From Cryptomeria japonica (Eukaryota; Streptophyta; Pinopsida; Cupressales; Cupressaceae): DNA of 64,000 nt. The position numbers and the translations under genes were made by a program. Under the pieces are notes generated by a model. It searched no databases. It was not told the origin of the DNA and was given only the letters and a program-made list of their open reading frames with translations. Positions within the stretch are counted from its first letter, which is position 1; each line of letters opens with the position of its first letter. Location of the stretch: NCBI RefSeq assembly GCF_030272615.1, contig NC_081413.1, positions 559,277,945-559,341,944 on the forward strand, written 5' to 3'. Shown piece after piece: positions 38,327 to 50,180 of this stretch.

Positions 38327-38649
38327 CACTACCTAAAAAACATGAAAAAACAAGCAGCGCGTACGTGGTATTAAAATTTGAAAATGCGTATGCTCTTAGG
38401 TCCATTGTTCCCGAGCCTAAAGAAAGATACCGCATACACGGTATTTTTAGGAAAGTGAGTGCATACGTGGTGTTTTTAGGAAAGTGAGCGCGTACACGAT
38501 TTTAAGTCCTAAAAAACTGTGTATGCGGTACCTGTCAATTTTTTTTTTTAAAAATGACTAAGTCTTATTTTCCCCATGATCGTAGCGTTTTTTCCTCTAT
38601 TTTCTCCATGAAAACGTGAATGGGCTGCCACATTTCTCCACCAAATGCT

Positions 38650-41258
38650 ATGGATCAAGGTTAGTTTTTTTAATTTTTGTCTTTCTTTCTCGTTTATTCA
38701 ATTTATTTTATGTTTTGAATTTAATTTCATTTATTTTGATTAGGTTTTTTTTTTTTTTTTTTGTTTCAAATACTAGATTCTGATAATCCACAACAACAAC
38801 AACAACAACAAGACGCACCTCCTGAAAACCTCAAACAAAACCCACAAGATACACCTCCAGTTCCTCTTTTTGACCGTACACCTGAAACATAGGAGCAATT
38901 GATTGATCAGTTAGGGAAAAACACGTCTAAAATAAATAAACTGGTTAATAAATTGAAAACATCTGATCTTGAGCATCATAAATCCCTCGCTACTAGCCTA
39001 GAAATATTAGCTAGTGGTGCCACAGTCGTTTCCACACAAATTAAAAAATGGGGAAACTTTAGGGATATGTGTCGTCAATACTATGCTAGTGGGTTATCAT
39101 ACGAGGGAGTGAAAAAAAAAATATTAGTAAACAACAAATATGTACCCTTTTTGTTAATCCTAAAACTGGTTAGTCATTACCTCTTAATGCAAAAAGGTTT
39201 CCCATACATTGGTGTACCAATGTGCAGATGAAGAAGCTTTTTTGGCAGAGGTGGTGGATGGTCTTTGATGATCCACCTTGTAATAATTATGAGGTTCCAT
39301 TGTATTTTTTGAGAAAAGTATATTGTGAGTTTGTCCTCAATGTTCAACCAGACTATTTTGACATGAGAGAGTTCCATGGTAGAGGTGGCGGCTCTGCCCA
39401 AGATAGAGCTGGAGCCCGTAGGTAGTTAGCCCCAGAGAGTCACCGCTCCCTAGCACCCAAACCCAAGGTGCATCAGGTTGTCCCAGTAGAGCTAAAAGAG
39501 TTTGATGGAGCTACAAACTCTTCAGGCAGCCACAACATTGACTAGTGTCGTCATCCAACATGGGACACACTTAGCACACCCTCTTGTACTGGATGATGAG
39601 CCATCAGTTTCTCTAGGTGGCAACAAAGAGCCCATTTAGCATGTGTGTGTCAGTCGCTTGGGGATATGCTCAGGGATGGATGACAAGGCCGCTGCAGATG
39701 GATCTACATCTCATTCATGCATGATTTGCGGGAGTAGATGTATAACCCGCATGACTGAGGATGTGGCACTGACAGAGGAGTTGATGGACATGTTGTTTGG
39801 CCATCAACCGCAAACACAAGTGTGTTGATTTGAATTCATAGTATTTTATTTATCAGTCACTTTAAATTTGTAATTACATAAATGAATTTTTATTTATACA
39901 TCGATTTAAATTGATACAAATAATATGCATTTTAGGATGTAGCAGCGGTATCCCATACTCCTCCCACAGTTACTACAACTGCAACTTCGACACCTGAGGT
40001 ATAAATTTTGTAACATATTAAAATAGAATAGTACACTTTGAATTCAAAAAATTTACAAGATATACTAACTATCTGTAATGCTTGGTCCAATTTTTGGTTT
40101 GTAGGTGTTGACAGGGGACCAAATGTCCCAGACTGATGACATCACGCTCTCAACGATCGATTTTGGCCTACAAGGCTATACGGTATCATATTTTGTACAC
40201 CCTTTTTTATGTATTGTTTTGATGGAATATGCAAGTCATTTTATTTTATATTTTTAAAATTATGTTTAATATATTATTTGTACTAATATCTCATGTTAAT
40301 TTTGTTTTTTTAGGGTACTCCCTCCACATCTAGGCCTCATCCTAAGAAAAAGAATTCCTCGAAGACGCCAAAACATGGGAAGAAGGTAATTGAACACATT
40401 TTTAGTTGTACAATTGTTTGAAAATGTTGAAATTGTCTTAGTTGGGATTTTTTGTCTATTTTACATGTACATCGGTCATTGAGCTATACGGATTTGTTGA
40501 ATGCACCTGATTCACCCATGGATCGAGAGAGGGAAGAGGTATGCATCTCTACTTTATTTTCTTTATTTCATGATTATATGCATATGTACATGTGAACTTG
40601 TGATAAATTATAATTTTATAATTTTTTCATACAGGAAATATCCATAGCTGCTTCATCAATGACGAGCCCTCCTCCGTGCATTGGAGAATCATCTCAGGAT
40701 CTGGTACACTTTTGTTTGATATATTACATTAATTGTTTTTAATCTACAATACTTATTATTATATTAATTATATTTAATCTTTGATAATTTTTTGTATAGG
40801 TAATAGTGAAAGTTTCTCCATCGATGGTGAGTGATCCTCAGTCCATTGGAGAAGCATCTCAGGCACCGGTATGTCATTGTTCTCTATATTATAGCTTTTC
40901 AGTGTTTTTGATGTATTAATGTTAGTACATTGTATTAATTGTACATTTGATCTACAATATCCCCCTTCGCGGTTTGGCCATAACGTGGATCCTTTCAAGT
41001 TTGTCTTCAAGAAAACTCCTAAGACTAACAAGGAGAGGAGAGCGAAGACATTAGATTCAACATCAGCTGATGAGGTAATCTACATTTCAATTGCAAAGAA
41101 ATTATAGTTAAATGCATAGTTATGTTGTTAATTATGAACTATTTTCTATAGAATTCTAACTTGGCTTTTGAAATGTGGTTTTGCAGCCATTTATAGAGTC
41201 GCGTACTACATCAAAGAGGCTCGATTTCGATGATCCACACAATTTTAGGATCATATAG
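38650..41258 (+). pseudogene. Multi-exon gene of unknown family, copy B
   Basis: Homologue of copy A (280-2225, minus). Exons: 38650-38659 (ATGGATCAAG), intron 38660-38776, long exon from 38777, then 40105-40182, 40314-40385, 40473-40538, 40635-40703, 40800-40868, about 40959-41074, and 41187-41258 (stop TAG). Protein: MDQDSDNPQQQQQQQ head, helical stretch (KINKLVNKLKTSDLEHHKS), YYASGLSYEG, IHWCTN, QRWWMVFDDPPCNN, YCEFVL, Cys patch (SHSCMICGSRC), end KRLDFDDPHNFRII. Exon 40105-40182 is 78 bp, identical in length to its copy A partner. Two 69-bp exons (40635, 40800) are tandem duplicates absent from A. Decay: stops in the long exon (after PET and in FVNPKTG), a frameshift near 39150, and AG acceptors lost before 40473 and 40959. 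Function is unknown. Confidence 0.7.
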
Positions 41259-41910
41259 TGTTAGTTGTGGTCATAGAATGACTGATACATGTAGATATAT
41301 TCTACATTTTTATTGTATATCAATTTGGACATGGCATATGTGCCACATTTTTGTAATACTTGTATTGACTTGGCAGGCAAGCCTTTTTTTGATATATATA
41401 TGTTGATATTCGATCCAATAAATGTGTATTGAGTTTATTATTGTGTATTCGTTGTATTTCATGGTTGCCCTTTTATAAAGTTGATTGATCATTTGCCTAT
41501 GTAATCAATAATATGAATATAAACAACAAAAATCTATGATATAAAACATTGCAATCGTGGAATATGATTTGATAAAATTTCTAAAATGTTGAATTAACCC
41601 TATAAAACTCCTTGTATTAAGTTCATTATTGTGTATTTGTTGTATTTGGTGGTTGCCCTTTTATAAATTTAAATGAATATTTGCCTATGTAATCAACAAT
41701 ATGAATATAAACAACAAAAATTGACAATATGAATATAACAAACAATATGTGTGTGGTGTGAGAGCACCCTCATGCTCGCAATGGTCAAATTTTGGTTATC
41801 ATGTTTAGGGTCATTTGGATCAAAGATGTAAAAGTTGCTCAATTGTCGTCAAAGTTGTCAAAGTTTGGCTTCATTTAGATAAAAGATGTAAAAGTTGCTC
41901 AGTTGCTGTC

Positions 41911-43860
41911 AAAGTTGCAAGATAAGCTAGAATTGATTGGATTTGTTGTGTGCACAAACTGATGTCATGAGCACGTCTGGGTGGGTAGGTTTATGCTAGG
42001 CATGCTCCTCTTGTGCATCCCAAAGCGTCAGAACATCGAGAGTCATACCCTACCGACGCGATCTCTCAAGTGCCCTAAGTCCAAAAAATTGTCAAACTTT
42101 GACAAACTATTTCTTCCAATCCAGTAAATATATGATCAATTTGTTTAAACATGTGGGGTCATGTGAGGCTCCTCTACAATGACCTATCTCGGTTTTTGAC
42201 GATTTAGAGCCATTTTCAATTGGTAGCATTTTTTTGCCTGTTGCAAAAACCGTCAGTTGCATGCAATGCAAAGTTGCAAGATAGGCTATAATTGATTAAG
42301 TTTGTTGTGTGCACAAATCCACATCATGAGTGCATCCATGTTGGTAGGTTAATGCTAGGAATGCTCCTCTCATGCATCCCAAAGCATCGGAACGTCGAGA
42401 GTCATACCCTACCGACGCGATCTCTCAAGTGCCCTGAGTCCAAAAAATTGTCAAACTTGGACGAACTGTTTCTTCCAATCCAGGACACGTATGATCAATC
42501 CATTTACACCTGTGGGGTCGTGTGAGGCTCCTCTACAATGGCCTATCTAGGTTTCTGACGACTCAGAGTCATTTTCAATTGGTAGCATTTTTTTGTGTGC
42601 TACAAAAACTGCTAGTTACATGCATTGCAAAGTTGGAAGATAGGCTAGAATTGATTCAGTTTGTCGTGTGCACAAACCAATGTCATGAGGGCATCTGGGT
42701 GGACAATTTTACACTAGGAATTCTTATGCATCCCAAAGTGTCAGAACGTCGAGAGTCATACCCTACCGGCATGATCTCTTAAGTGCCCTAAGTCCAAAAA
42801 AATGTCAAACTTTGACGAACTGTTTCTTTCAATCCAAGACACATATGACGATTCGTTTGAACCTGTGGAGTTGCATGAGGCTCCTCTACAATGACCTATC
42901 TCGGTTTTTTATGAATCAGAGCCATTTTCAATTGGTAGCATTTTTTTGCCTCCTGCAAAAATCATCAGTTGCATGCAATGCAAAGTTGCAAGATAGGGTA
43001 GAATTGATTTGGTTTGTCCTGTGCACAAACTGACGTCACGAGCGTGTTCGAGTGGGTAGGTTTACGCTAGGCATGCTCCTTTGATACATCCCAAAGCACC
43101 GAAATGTCAAGAGTCGTACCCTACCGGCACGATCTCTTAAGTCCCATAAGTCCAAAAATTTGTCAAACTTTGACGGACTATTTCTTCTAATCCAGGACAT
43201 ATATGATCGATCCGTTTGAACCTATGGGGTTGCGTGGGGCTCTTCTACAATGGCCTATCTTGGTTTTTGACGAATCTAAGCCATTTTCAATTGGTAGCAT
43301 TTTTTTGCCTGCTGCAAAAATCGTCAGTTGCATGCAATGCAAAGTTGCAAGATAGGCTAGAATTGATTTGATTCATCGTGTGCACAAAACAATGTCATGA
43401 GTGTGTTTGAGTGGATAGGTTTACGCTAGGCATGCTCCTCTCATGGATCCCAAAGTACTAGAACATCGAGAGTCATACCCTACCATCGCTATCTCTCAAG
43501 TGCCTTGAGTCCAAAAAATTATCAAACTTTGACAGACTGTTTCTTCCAATCTAGGACACATATCATCAATCCGTTTGAACTTGTGGGGTCGTGTGAGGAT
43601 CCTCTACAATTGCCTATCTTGGTTTCTAATGACTCGGAGCCATTTTCAATTGGTAGCATTTTTTTGCCTGCTGCAAAAATCGTCAGTTGCATGCAATGCA
43701 AAGTTGCAAGATAGACTAGAATTGATTATGTTCGTCTTGTGCACAAACCAACATCACGAGTGCATCTAGGTGGGTAGGTTTACGCTAGGCATTCTCCTCT
43801 CATGCATCCCAAAGCGCCGAAATGCCAAGAGTCATACCCTACCGACATGATGTACAAGTT
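41911..43860. repeat. 359-bp satellite, about 5.4 copies
   Basis: The anchor AAAGTTGCAAGATA recurs at 41911, 42270, 42629, 42982, 43341 and 43700: spacings 359, 359, 353, 359, 359. Each unit holds AGAGTCATACCCTACCG, CCATTTTCAATTGGTAGCA and GTTGCATGCAATGCAA. Copies differ by a few percent up to perhaps 12 percent, with many CG/TG/CA exchanges. Short ORFs recur per unit but the 353-bp copy breaks the phase, so coding is unlikely. Confidence 0.95.
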
Positions 43861-44436
43861 GCTTGGCAATTTTTTTGACAACTTTTTTGACAATAATGAC
43901 AATTTTTGTTCAAATTGTATCTAGACTCAATCTATGACTCTTATGACCCGGCAATGACTCAAATAATTATCCATGATTATACAAGAATCAAGAATTCTCA
44001 TGATTGACCTTATCAATAATGGTCATGATTGACCTTATCACATCACATAAACTCAAAACATAGTCACAAAACATAGACACACAAAATAGTCACAAAACAT
44101 TGTCACATATTATTCAAAAATTTGCCTCTAAATATGTTCAAATCAGCTCTTGGCTATTTAAATATAGAAATAAATGTCTTACAAATCATCTCATGGGGTT
44201 TTATACAAAATTTGACATTACAATATGTGCGATTCAGCTCATCGCCATTTTAATATACAAAATTTGGCATCTAAATATGTACAAATCAGTTCATTGCCAT
44301 TTAAATATACAAAATTATGCCCCTAAACATGTACAAATCAGCTCATGGACATTTATATATACAAAAAATGAATATAAAACAATTCATCGACGATATATAA
44401 AAAAATCTCAAAATCATTCTACTCTAAACCGTAGAA
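43861..44436. other. Noncoding, small repeats
   Basis: 3' side of the transposase gene. ATTGACCTTATCA appears twice near 44003-44040. Four diverged units of about 57 bp built on CAAATCAGCTCAT-GCCATTTA-ATATACAAAATT run from 44140 to 44370. Confidence 0.6.
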
Positions 44437-47259
44437 TCAATCAAGTGAGCCTTTAGGATTGACTCTAACCTGTATTGTGTCAAGTATTGCCTCGTGGTCA
44501 CATTCATGAGCTTTCCATAAAATCTTGTTATGAGGTCTACCACGATACTTCATCAAATAAATATTTGTTGCAACAACAAGGTTAGAGAAATGAAGAATAT
44601 GTCTGTGTGTTTCAAAGTCCTTGAACAACCAAACATCAAAATTCTTGATAGGGTATCTCCTAAGCCATGTTCTTGTCATGACAACAGACCCTATTGGGTA
44701 CTCAATACCCTCTCTGTCAATGATTGTGGTTGTCAATTTTCTTTTAGGCTCAACACAATGACACAAATAGTAATTCATTCCTTCTTCATTGTTCTCTTCT
44801 ACAAAAACTGCATACACATGACCTGCATATTATAAAGTGATAATTAATACCAAAAATAAAGTGTGATGTACAAAAAATGAACCAAAAAAAATACTTGCAA
44901 AAAAATTAACTCAAAAAATCACCTGAATCCACTAGGTCGGATACATGGTCAAAATCCATTAATGTCTCCATCTGGATCAATTGTAGTGCTTTGGGAATTT
45001 GATATGTATCAATGGGAACCAACAGTCTAGAAGACCATTTGTCAACCCACTCTTGTGATTGGCATTCTTCCCACAAATAATACATGCGTGAAGAGCAAAA
45101 ACATACCATCTGTCTCGTATAAATTACTAGTGAACTTGCATTTGAACTCATGTCACTCAATCCTACAACTGTACAACAATCTAGATAGTTTTCAATGTTA
45201 GATTCAGTGATCAACCAAAAATATCTACGAAGCATTGAAGTACCTAGATACCTAGATCCATCATAGAGTTACACCATCACACAATTGTTTCTGCATCTCT
45301 CAACTCAGCACCGCCTTCATATTTCAATTCTTCTCTAGCTAGGGCTCTTTTTACACATGCTCCTGCACCATCGTGCTCTCCCTTACCATATCCATCCTTA
45401 GTAAAATTTCAAAAATGTTGTACACTGCTTGTCATATGCATACTTGTCAACCAATCAAACATCCTTGCATTCTTGAATTGTGTGGTGCAATTATCTGACC
45501 ATATTAAGTGTCAGTTGTATTGTATGTTTCTTTCTTTTAAATTATCATAGAAAACTTTAAAGCATCCTTGTACAAACTCCGATGAATGAGTACGATCATC
45601 ACTTATGTAGAAGTGATACTCTCTTACAACCTTTCTATCATCCTCTGTGCTATCATCTGCATGCATGAATGTTATGTGTACAAGAATAGAAACTTGTGTA
45701 GAATGATAATACATAGATTGCACTTCATTTTGAGGTTGTAGTGTATAATTTTTAGCAAAATCAACAATAGAGACAATGGCGCCAAGAGGAAATGTGTCCT
45801 TACATAACTTGAATTGCTCATCTAACCATCGAGCTCTATGTGTATGCATTATGTACTCATAAACTAGTTTCTCTTGAAACATTTTCATAAATTCAGCTAC
45901 ACATATATCATTTTTCACTAACTCACATATCTTCAAATCTTTTCCATCTTTAACTCCATATGTGACTGTCTTGTATTTTCCAAAAGAAACTAGTTTCCTA
46001 CCAATTTCATGTGTGCTCTCCAAATGTACACATCTTGGTAAACGTTGCAAACCACCATATATAGCACAAGAACCTTCCAAACAAGGCATCTTATAATAAA
46101 TGCAACCATCATGTCTATTACATAGCACACTTGAAATAAATTCTCTTACTGACTTAGGAGGTGCTTGTATATTGCATTCCTGCAAAACATTGTGTGCAAA
46201 GTAGAACAAATATGACGAAAAATATCATAGTGCATGGAAAATTCAAGATGCATCCTACAACAACACGTGGTGCATACATGATTAATCTTAATATAAAAAG
46301 GTTTTGCCATTTCAAAAAATCTTTGATAAATTCTTATTTGAGGAAACTTTTCAAGGAATCTTTCATAAAATTTTGTTTGAGTCATATCCAAATAGTGTTT
46401 GGCATGTGGCTCATGATTTGTAGACCCGATTCGTCTTCTAACAACATCTCTTTGGTTGGGCGAAACTATTGCCTTGTCATGCCAAAATTTTTTAATTAAT
46501 GTTCTTAGTGAATCAACAACAACCTTGTCTTTGCGTGGTAGTCTACCCGAGAATGACCAAAGAGAATTATTGTTAGGTTCCTCTATTTTTTCTCACCTCT
46601 GTAATGCTTTACTTAATGTTGTTCTACTAACATTTCACGACTTACTTGTTTTTCTTATCAAACGATCTTTTTTTAATTTTCTTGCTCATTATGATTGATG
46701 TAATGACACGTCGAGTAACATTAGAATCTTTGGTACGTGATTTTGAACCAATAGCTTGATATGCATCAAATAGATTTCTCACAATAGTTCTTTCCCTGTT
46801 ACTTTCAGATGATCTTAGGCCTAGAATTTTCATTGTCTCACTAAAATTCAAATTTTTAATCATTTGAATAATTAATTGACATCTTGTGGTTTGATTTAAG
46901 TTTTCAAAATAGTTTTGCCATATTCTTTTAACCATTCTCCTACAAGTTCGTTCATTCATTTTATTGGGCATTGGCTTCAATATATTCTCATCAATGTCAA
47001 TTAGATACTTTGGTCTCCTACGAATGATTCTAGGAGGTGTTAACATCAGTGCATTGTGTACACTCAATTCATCAAATAGAGCAGGTGTATGTTCATCATG
47101 TAATTGATTATTCAATGTGGTCTCTTCTTCAATTGCATTAGGTTCATACGGTAAATCAAATGTATCTTCTTCAAATGCATTAGGTGAATTATGTTCGTTT
47201 GGTAAATAGAATTGAGATGTTGAGGATGACATACCTTCTTGTCCCATTGTTCTCGTCAC
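44437..47259 (-). pseudogene. DDE-type transposase-like gene, GKGEHDGAGA family
   Basis: Runs leftward from about 47259. N-terminus Asn/Glu-rich, then Arg/Lys-rich (RIIRRRPKYLIDID, NERTCRRMVKRIWQNYF). A frameshift falls near 46660. Middle: WSFSGRLPRKDKVVVDSL, SPNQRDVVRRRIGSTNHEPH, then a Cys/His cluster (HVCTTCCCRMHLEFSMHY; VLCNRHDGCIYYKMPCLEGSC). Core: IVDFAKNYTLQPQNEVQ, HFYISDDRTHSS, LIWSDNCTTQFKNARMFDWL and DGYGKGEHDGAGACVKRAL, plausibly Asp, Asp and Glu/Asp of an RNase H-fold transposase. In-frame TGA stops at 45511, 45409 and 45277, a shift near 45240. A 100-bp intron at 44823-44922 splices cleanly to VDSG-HVYAVFVEENN; a C-terminal domain (GIEYPIGSVVMTRTWLRRY) follows. The family is familiar to me only as uncharacterised proteins. 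Confidence 0.65.
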
Positions 47260-47689
47260 GTAATTTTTTCATACACTGCTTTTGTCTTTCCTTTTCAGTC
47301 TCTCGTTGTTCCATCTTATCATTGTTTTTTTGAATCAAAACTATTAAACAATCACAATAATATTGACAAAACTAATAAGAACAACAATTCAATCATTTGA
47401 AATCATGCAAAAACAAAAAATTTACTTACTTCTATGTATAAAACAGTGATAGAAGTGCAGACACAGTTGCAGTGGGGCCTTCAACGACCTCAAAAACTTC
47501 TTTTGAGGTCGTTGAGGCTCTTGGGCAAATAAAACTATGTCTAAGTACCGTGTATGCGTTGTTAGTCCCTAAAATGTTGGCAAGCCCAACGATATATTTT
47601 TTTCACCACGCACGCGCTCCTACGCCTTAAAAATGTTATGGTAGGGCAACGAACTAATAGGCCTAAACACTATTTGTAGTAAAGAAAAT

Positions 47690-47772
47690 GTGAAGGAAAA
47701 GGGAGGGAGGGAGAGAGGGAGAGAGGGAGAGGGAGAGAGAGAGGGAGAGAGGGAGAGGGGAGAGAAAGAGTG

Positions 47773-47818
<46 letters not shown>

Positions 47819-48041
47819 GCACAATGGGTTTTGTACATTGAGTCAAATGCTAATTCTATCAAGGAAAGCATAGCCTCTCGGGCTCAAACTGTGGACCTTG
47901 GGATTATTTGGTCTACTGTTCTTCCAAATGGTGACCACTACATGGCATACCTTATTGCAATACAACAATATAAAGTAAGGGAGATAAAGGGGGTAGGGAG
48001 AGAGAAAGAGTAGGGAGGGAGAGAAGAGAGAGAGGGATGGG

Positions 48042-48085
<44 letters not shown>

Positions 48086-48275
48086 GAGAGGGAGAGAAAG
48101 AGAGAAAGAGAGGAACCCTGCACGCACTTGAGAGGGGGAGAGAGGGAGACAATACACATACACACACACATATGTGTGTATATATATACTTAATATATTA
48201 TATATATTATATATATTATATATTATATGTATATACACATTATATATACAATATCATATTACACATATTATACAC
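47690..48275. repeat. GA-rich tract, then CA/TA repeats
   Basis: GAGAGGGAGAGAGG blocks at 47700-47815 and 47995-48110, then (CA)n and TATATATT words at 48150-48265. The sequence CACTATTTGTAGTAAAGAAAATGTG (47667-47691) returns as a near copy at 48307-48331, so the simple repeats sit between two direct copies. Ser/Leu frames here are artefacts. Confidence 0.85.
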
Positions 48276-48331
48276 ACTCCCAAATTTTAAACAAAAGTAG
48301 TGTGTACACACTGTTTATAGTAAAGACAATG

Positions 48332-49300
48332 TGTACACGCTTCTTATACCATATGTACCCCTACGTGCTTTTGACTATTTAGGCTTGGAAATAGGCCTGG
48401 ATGACAAAGCTATGGGTTGAAAGTTTGATTTCCCTCCATGTCCCTCTTTTTTGACGTGTTTTATTTTATCAACTTGGTTTCTCAACTTTGTCATCATTAG
48501 GTTACACTTCATCAAGTGGGTATTTCTAAAATTGCCACCATATTTGCACCCATGTTCTGAGATTTCTAACCATATAATTTTTTAAAAATTTGAACAATAA
48601 CATATTATTATTGAATTTCTTTTAACAGTATCTCCATAGTTCTCATAGACATATGTGTACCATTTTTTTAATAACTTTTGATCTACTTATCCAAATTTAA
48701 AAAACGTTATATATTATTGTAGTGCACTTTATTATTTACAATTTAAAAAAAATAAAATTGTATTTTCAATTTTTTTAGTGCAAGTTATGCTTCGTGCATG
48801 AATGGGTACCTAATTTTTCAGGATGTGCTCGATTGGAAAAATCATTAAAAAATAATACTCAACAAAAAATTACAAAAAAATACACAACTTCTAGTGCTCA
48901 CTCTTAACTATCTTTTTGCCAAAGGATTTTTCAAAATACTAAATCTAACTATGACTTTTTGATGCATACATTAGACACTATGTTATGTTTTTCAGAAAAA
49001 AAATTAAGGTATGTTTTTCGTGCGTGAAGGATTTGACCCCCTTAATCTTATCCAATTTTGAAAATATTTAGTAGTTTGGAAACTAGATTCAGAGTACTAC
49101 AATATTTGATTTTTGATTATCTTTACATCTTGAGTGGATGACTTTCAAATTTCGCCTCCAAGTTCAGGTTCACCTGATTTCTGAAAAAAAAGTGTCCACT
49201 TATACCCCCCTTTTTTACCACCATCTTTGTGCACTTACCCGTTACTCAATGTTTTCTTTTCCTCTAGAAGACGACTTTTTTATTTTAAGGATATGACGTG
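48332..49300. other. Noncoding stretch
   Basis: AT-rich, no gene, repeat or element border recognised. Confidence 0.5.
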
Positions 49301-49303
49301 GTC

Positions 49304-50180
49304 AATGTACAATGTCTATTATTATGTCTCGGTTGTTTTCCTTTTGGCAACCATAGGGTCTTCTCCTGTAATAATTTAATGTGTGAATAAACATATATTT
49401 TACTCCTATGCCTAGTATGCATTGTCATCTCAATTATTAATTCATGTATTTATTTTATCATATAGAGCAGTAAATAGAACACAATTATTCATAGAAATCT
49501 ATAAAAGGATATTGAAATGAGACTTTAAAGAATATATTGCTTTGGAGATTAGAGAATCAAAGAAATATTGTGCAATTCAATTGTTTGTATAAAAGGAGAT
49601 AAACAAAAGTACAAGGCAAAATTGAAGTTCCAGTTATTGTAATTATCTTCCCAAGATAATTAAGAAGGTAGCAAGGCCATTACCACTAATGTTGTTGTAA
49701 ATGTACAATCATGTCTATTATTATGTGTTGGTTGTGTTCCTTTTGGAAATCATTGGGTCTTTTAAATAGATTGTGTATCATCAAGGAAAGAATTATGACT
49801 TAGTTGAATCAACTATGATCCTTGGCTAACCATCTTTGAGTTTCTTTTGTATTAATTTCATGTACAAATAAACACATATTTTACTCCTATGTCTAGTATG
49901 CATTGTCATTTGCATTATTAATTCATGTGTTTATTTTATCAAATCGAGTAGCAAATAGAATGCAATGTTCATAGAAATCTATACAAGGATATTGAAATGA
50001 GGATTAAAAGCATGTATATTTTTGGGGATTAGAGAATCAAATAAACATTTTGAAGTTCAATTGTTTATCTTCCCACTTATTGGAGATAAATAAAAGTGCA
50101 AGGTAGAATTGAAGTCCCACTTATTGTAATTATCTTCCCAAGATAATTAAGAAGGTACCATGGCCACTACCACTAACATA
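49304..50180. repeat. Tandem duplication, units about 0.4 and 0.48 kb
   Basis: The block starting ATGTACAATGTCTATTATT (49305) is repeated from 49701 (ATGTACAATCATGTCTATTA). Both contain TTTTACTCCTATG-CTAGTATG, CATAGAAATCTATA-AAGGATA and TATCTTCCCAAGATAATTAA. The second copy has about 80 extra bp near 49765-49850. No coding content. Confidence 0.8.

Larger units (their letters stand above)
38327..47646. mobile_element. Candidate CACTA-like element with two convergent genes
   Basis: The left end reads CACTACC at 38327 and the right end, reverse-complemented, reads CCCTACC at 47646. About 28 bases in from each, both read AGCGCGT[A/G]CGTGGT (a 14-bp match with one change), an inverted-repeat layout. 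Subterminal words follow on both sides: left CGCATACACGGTA, GCATACGTGGT and GTGTATGCGGTACC; right TACCGTGTATGCG. Inside are copy B (plus) and a DDE-like transposase gene (minus), facing each other around a satellite. Against it: the 3-bp flanks (TGG, CAA) do not match, the middle of the 43-bp end differs, and the transposase is not the usual CACTA type. Confidence 0.5.

Noticed and set aside
38034-38336. Plus-strand 100-codon frame
   Set aside because: Composition follows a CCCC/GGGG-rich repeat word and it ends at the transposon border; no domain.
42292-43769. Repeated ORFs of 64-86 codons in the 359-bp units
   Set aside because: The unit length changes to 353 bp in one copy and frames are not kept, so no selection for coding is seen.
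41911-43860. CRISPR-like array
   Set aside because: Units are contiguous 359-bp satellite copies without spacers, and the DNA is plant nuclear.
47620-48238. Ser-Leu-Pro proteins and their antisense Glu-Arg-Gly frames
   Set aside because: They are translations of GA/CT simple repeats; several frames are open at once.
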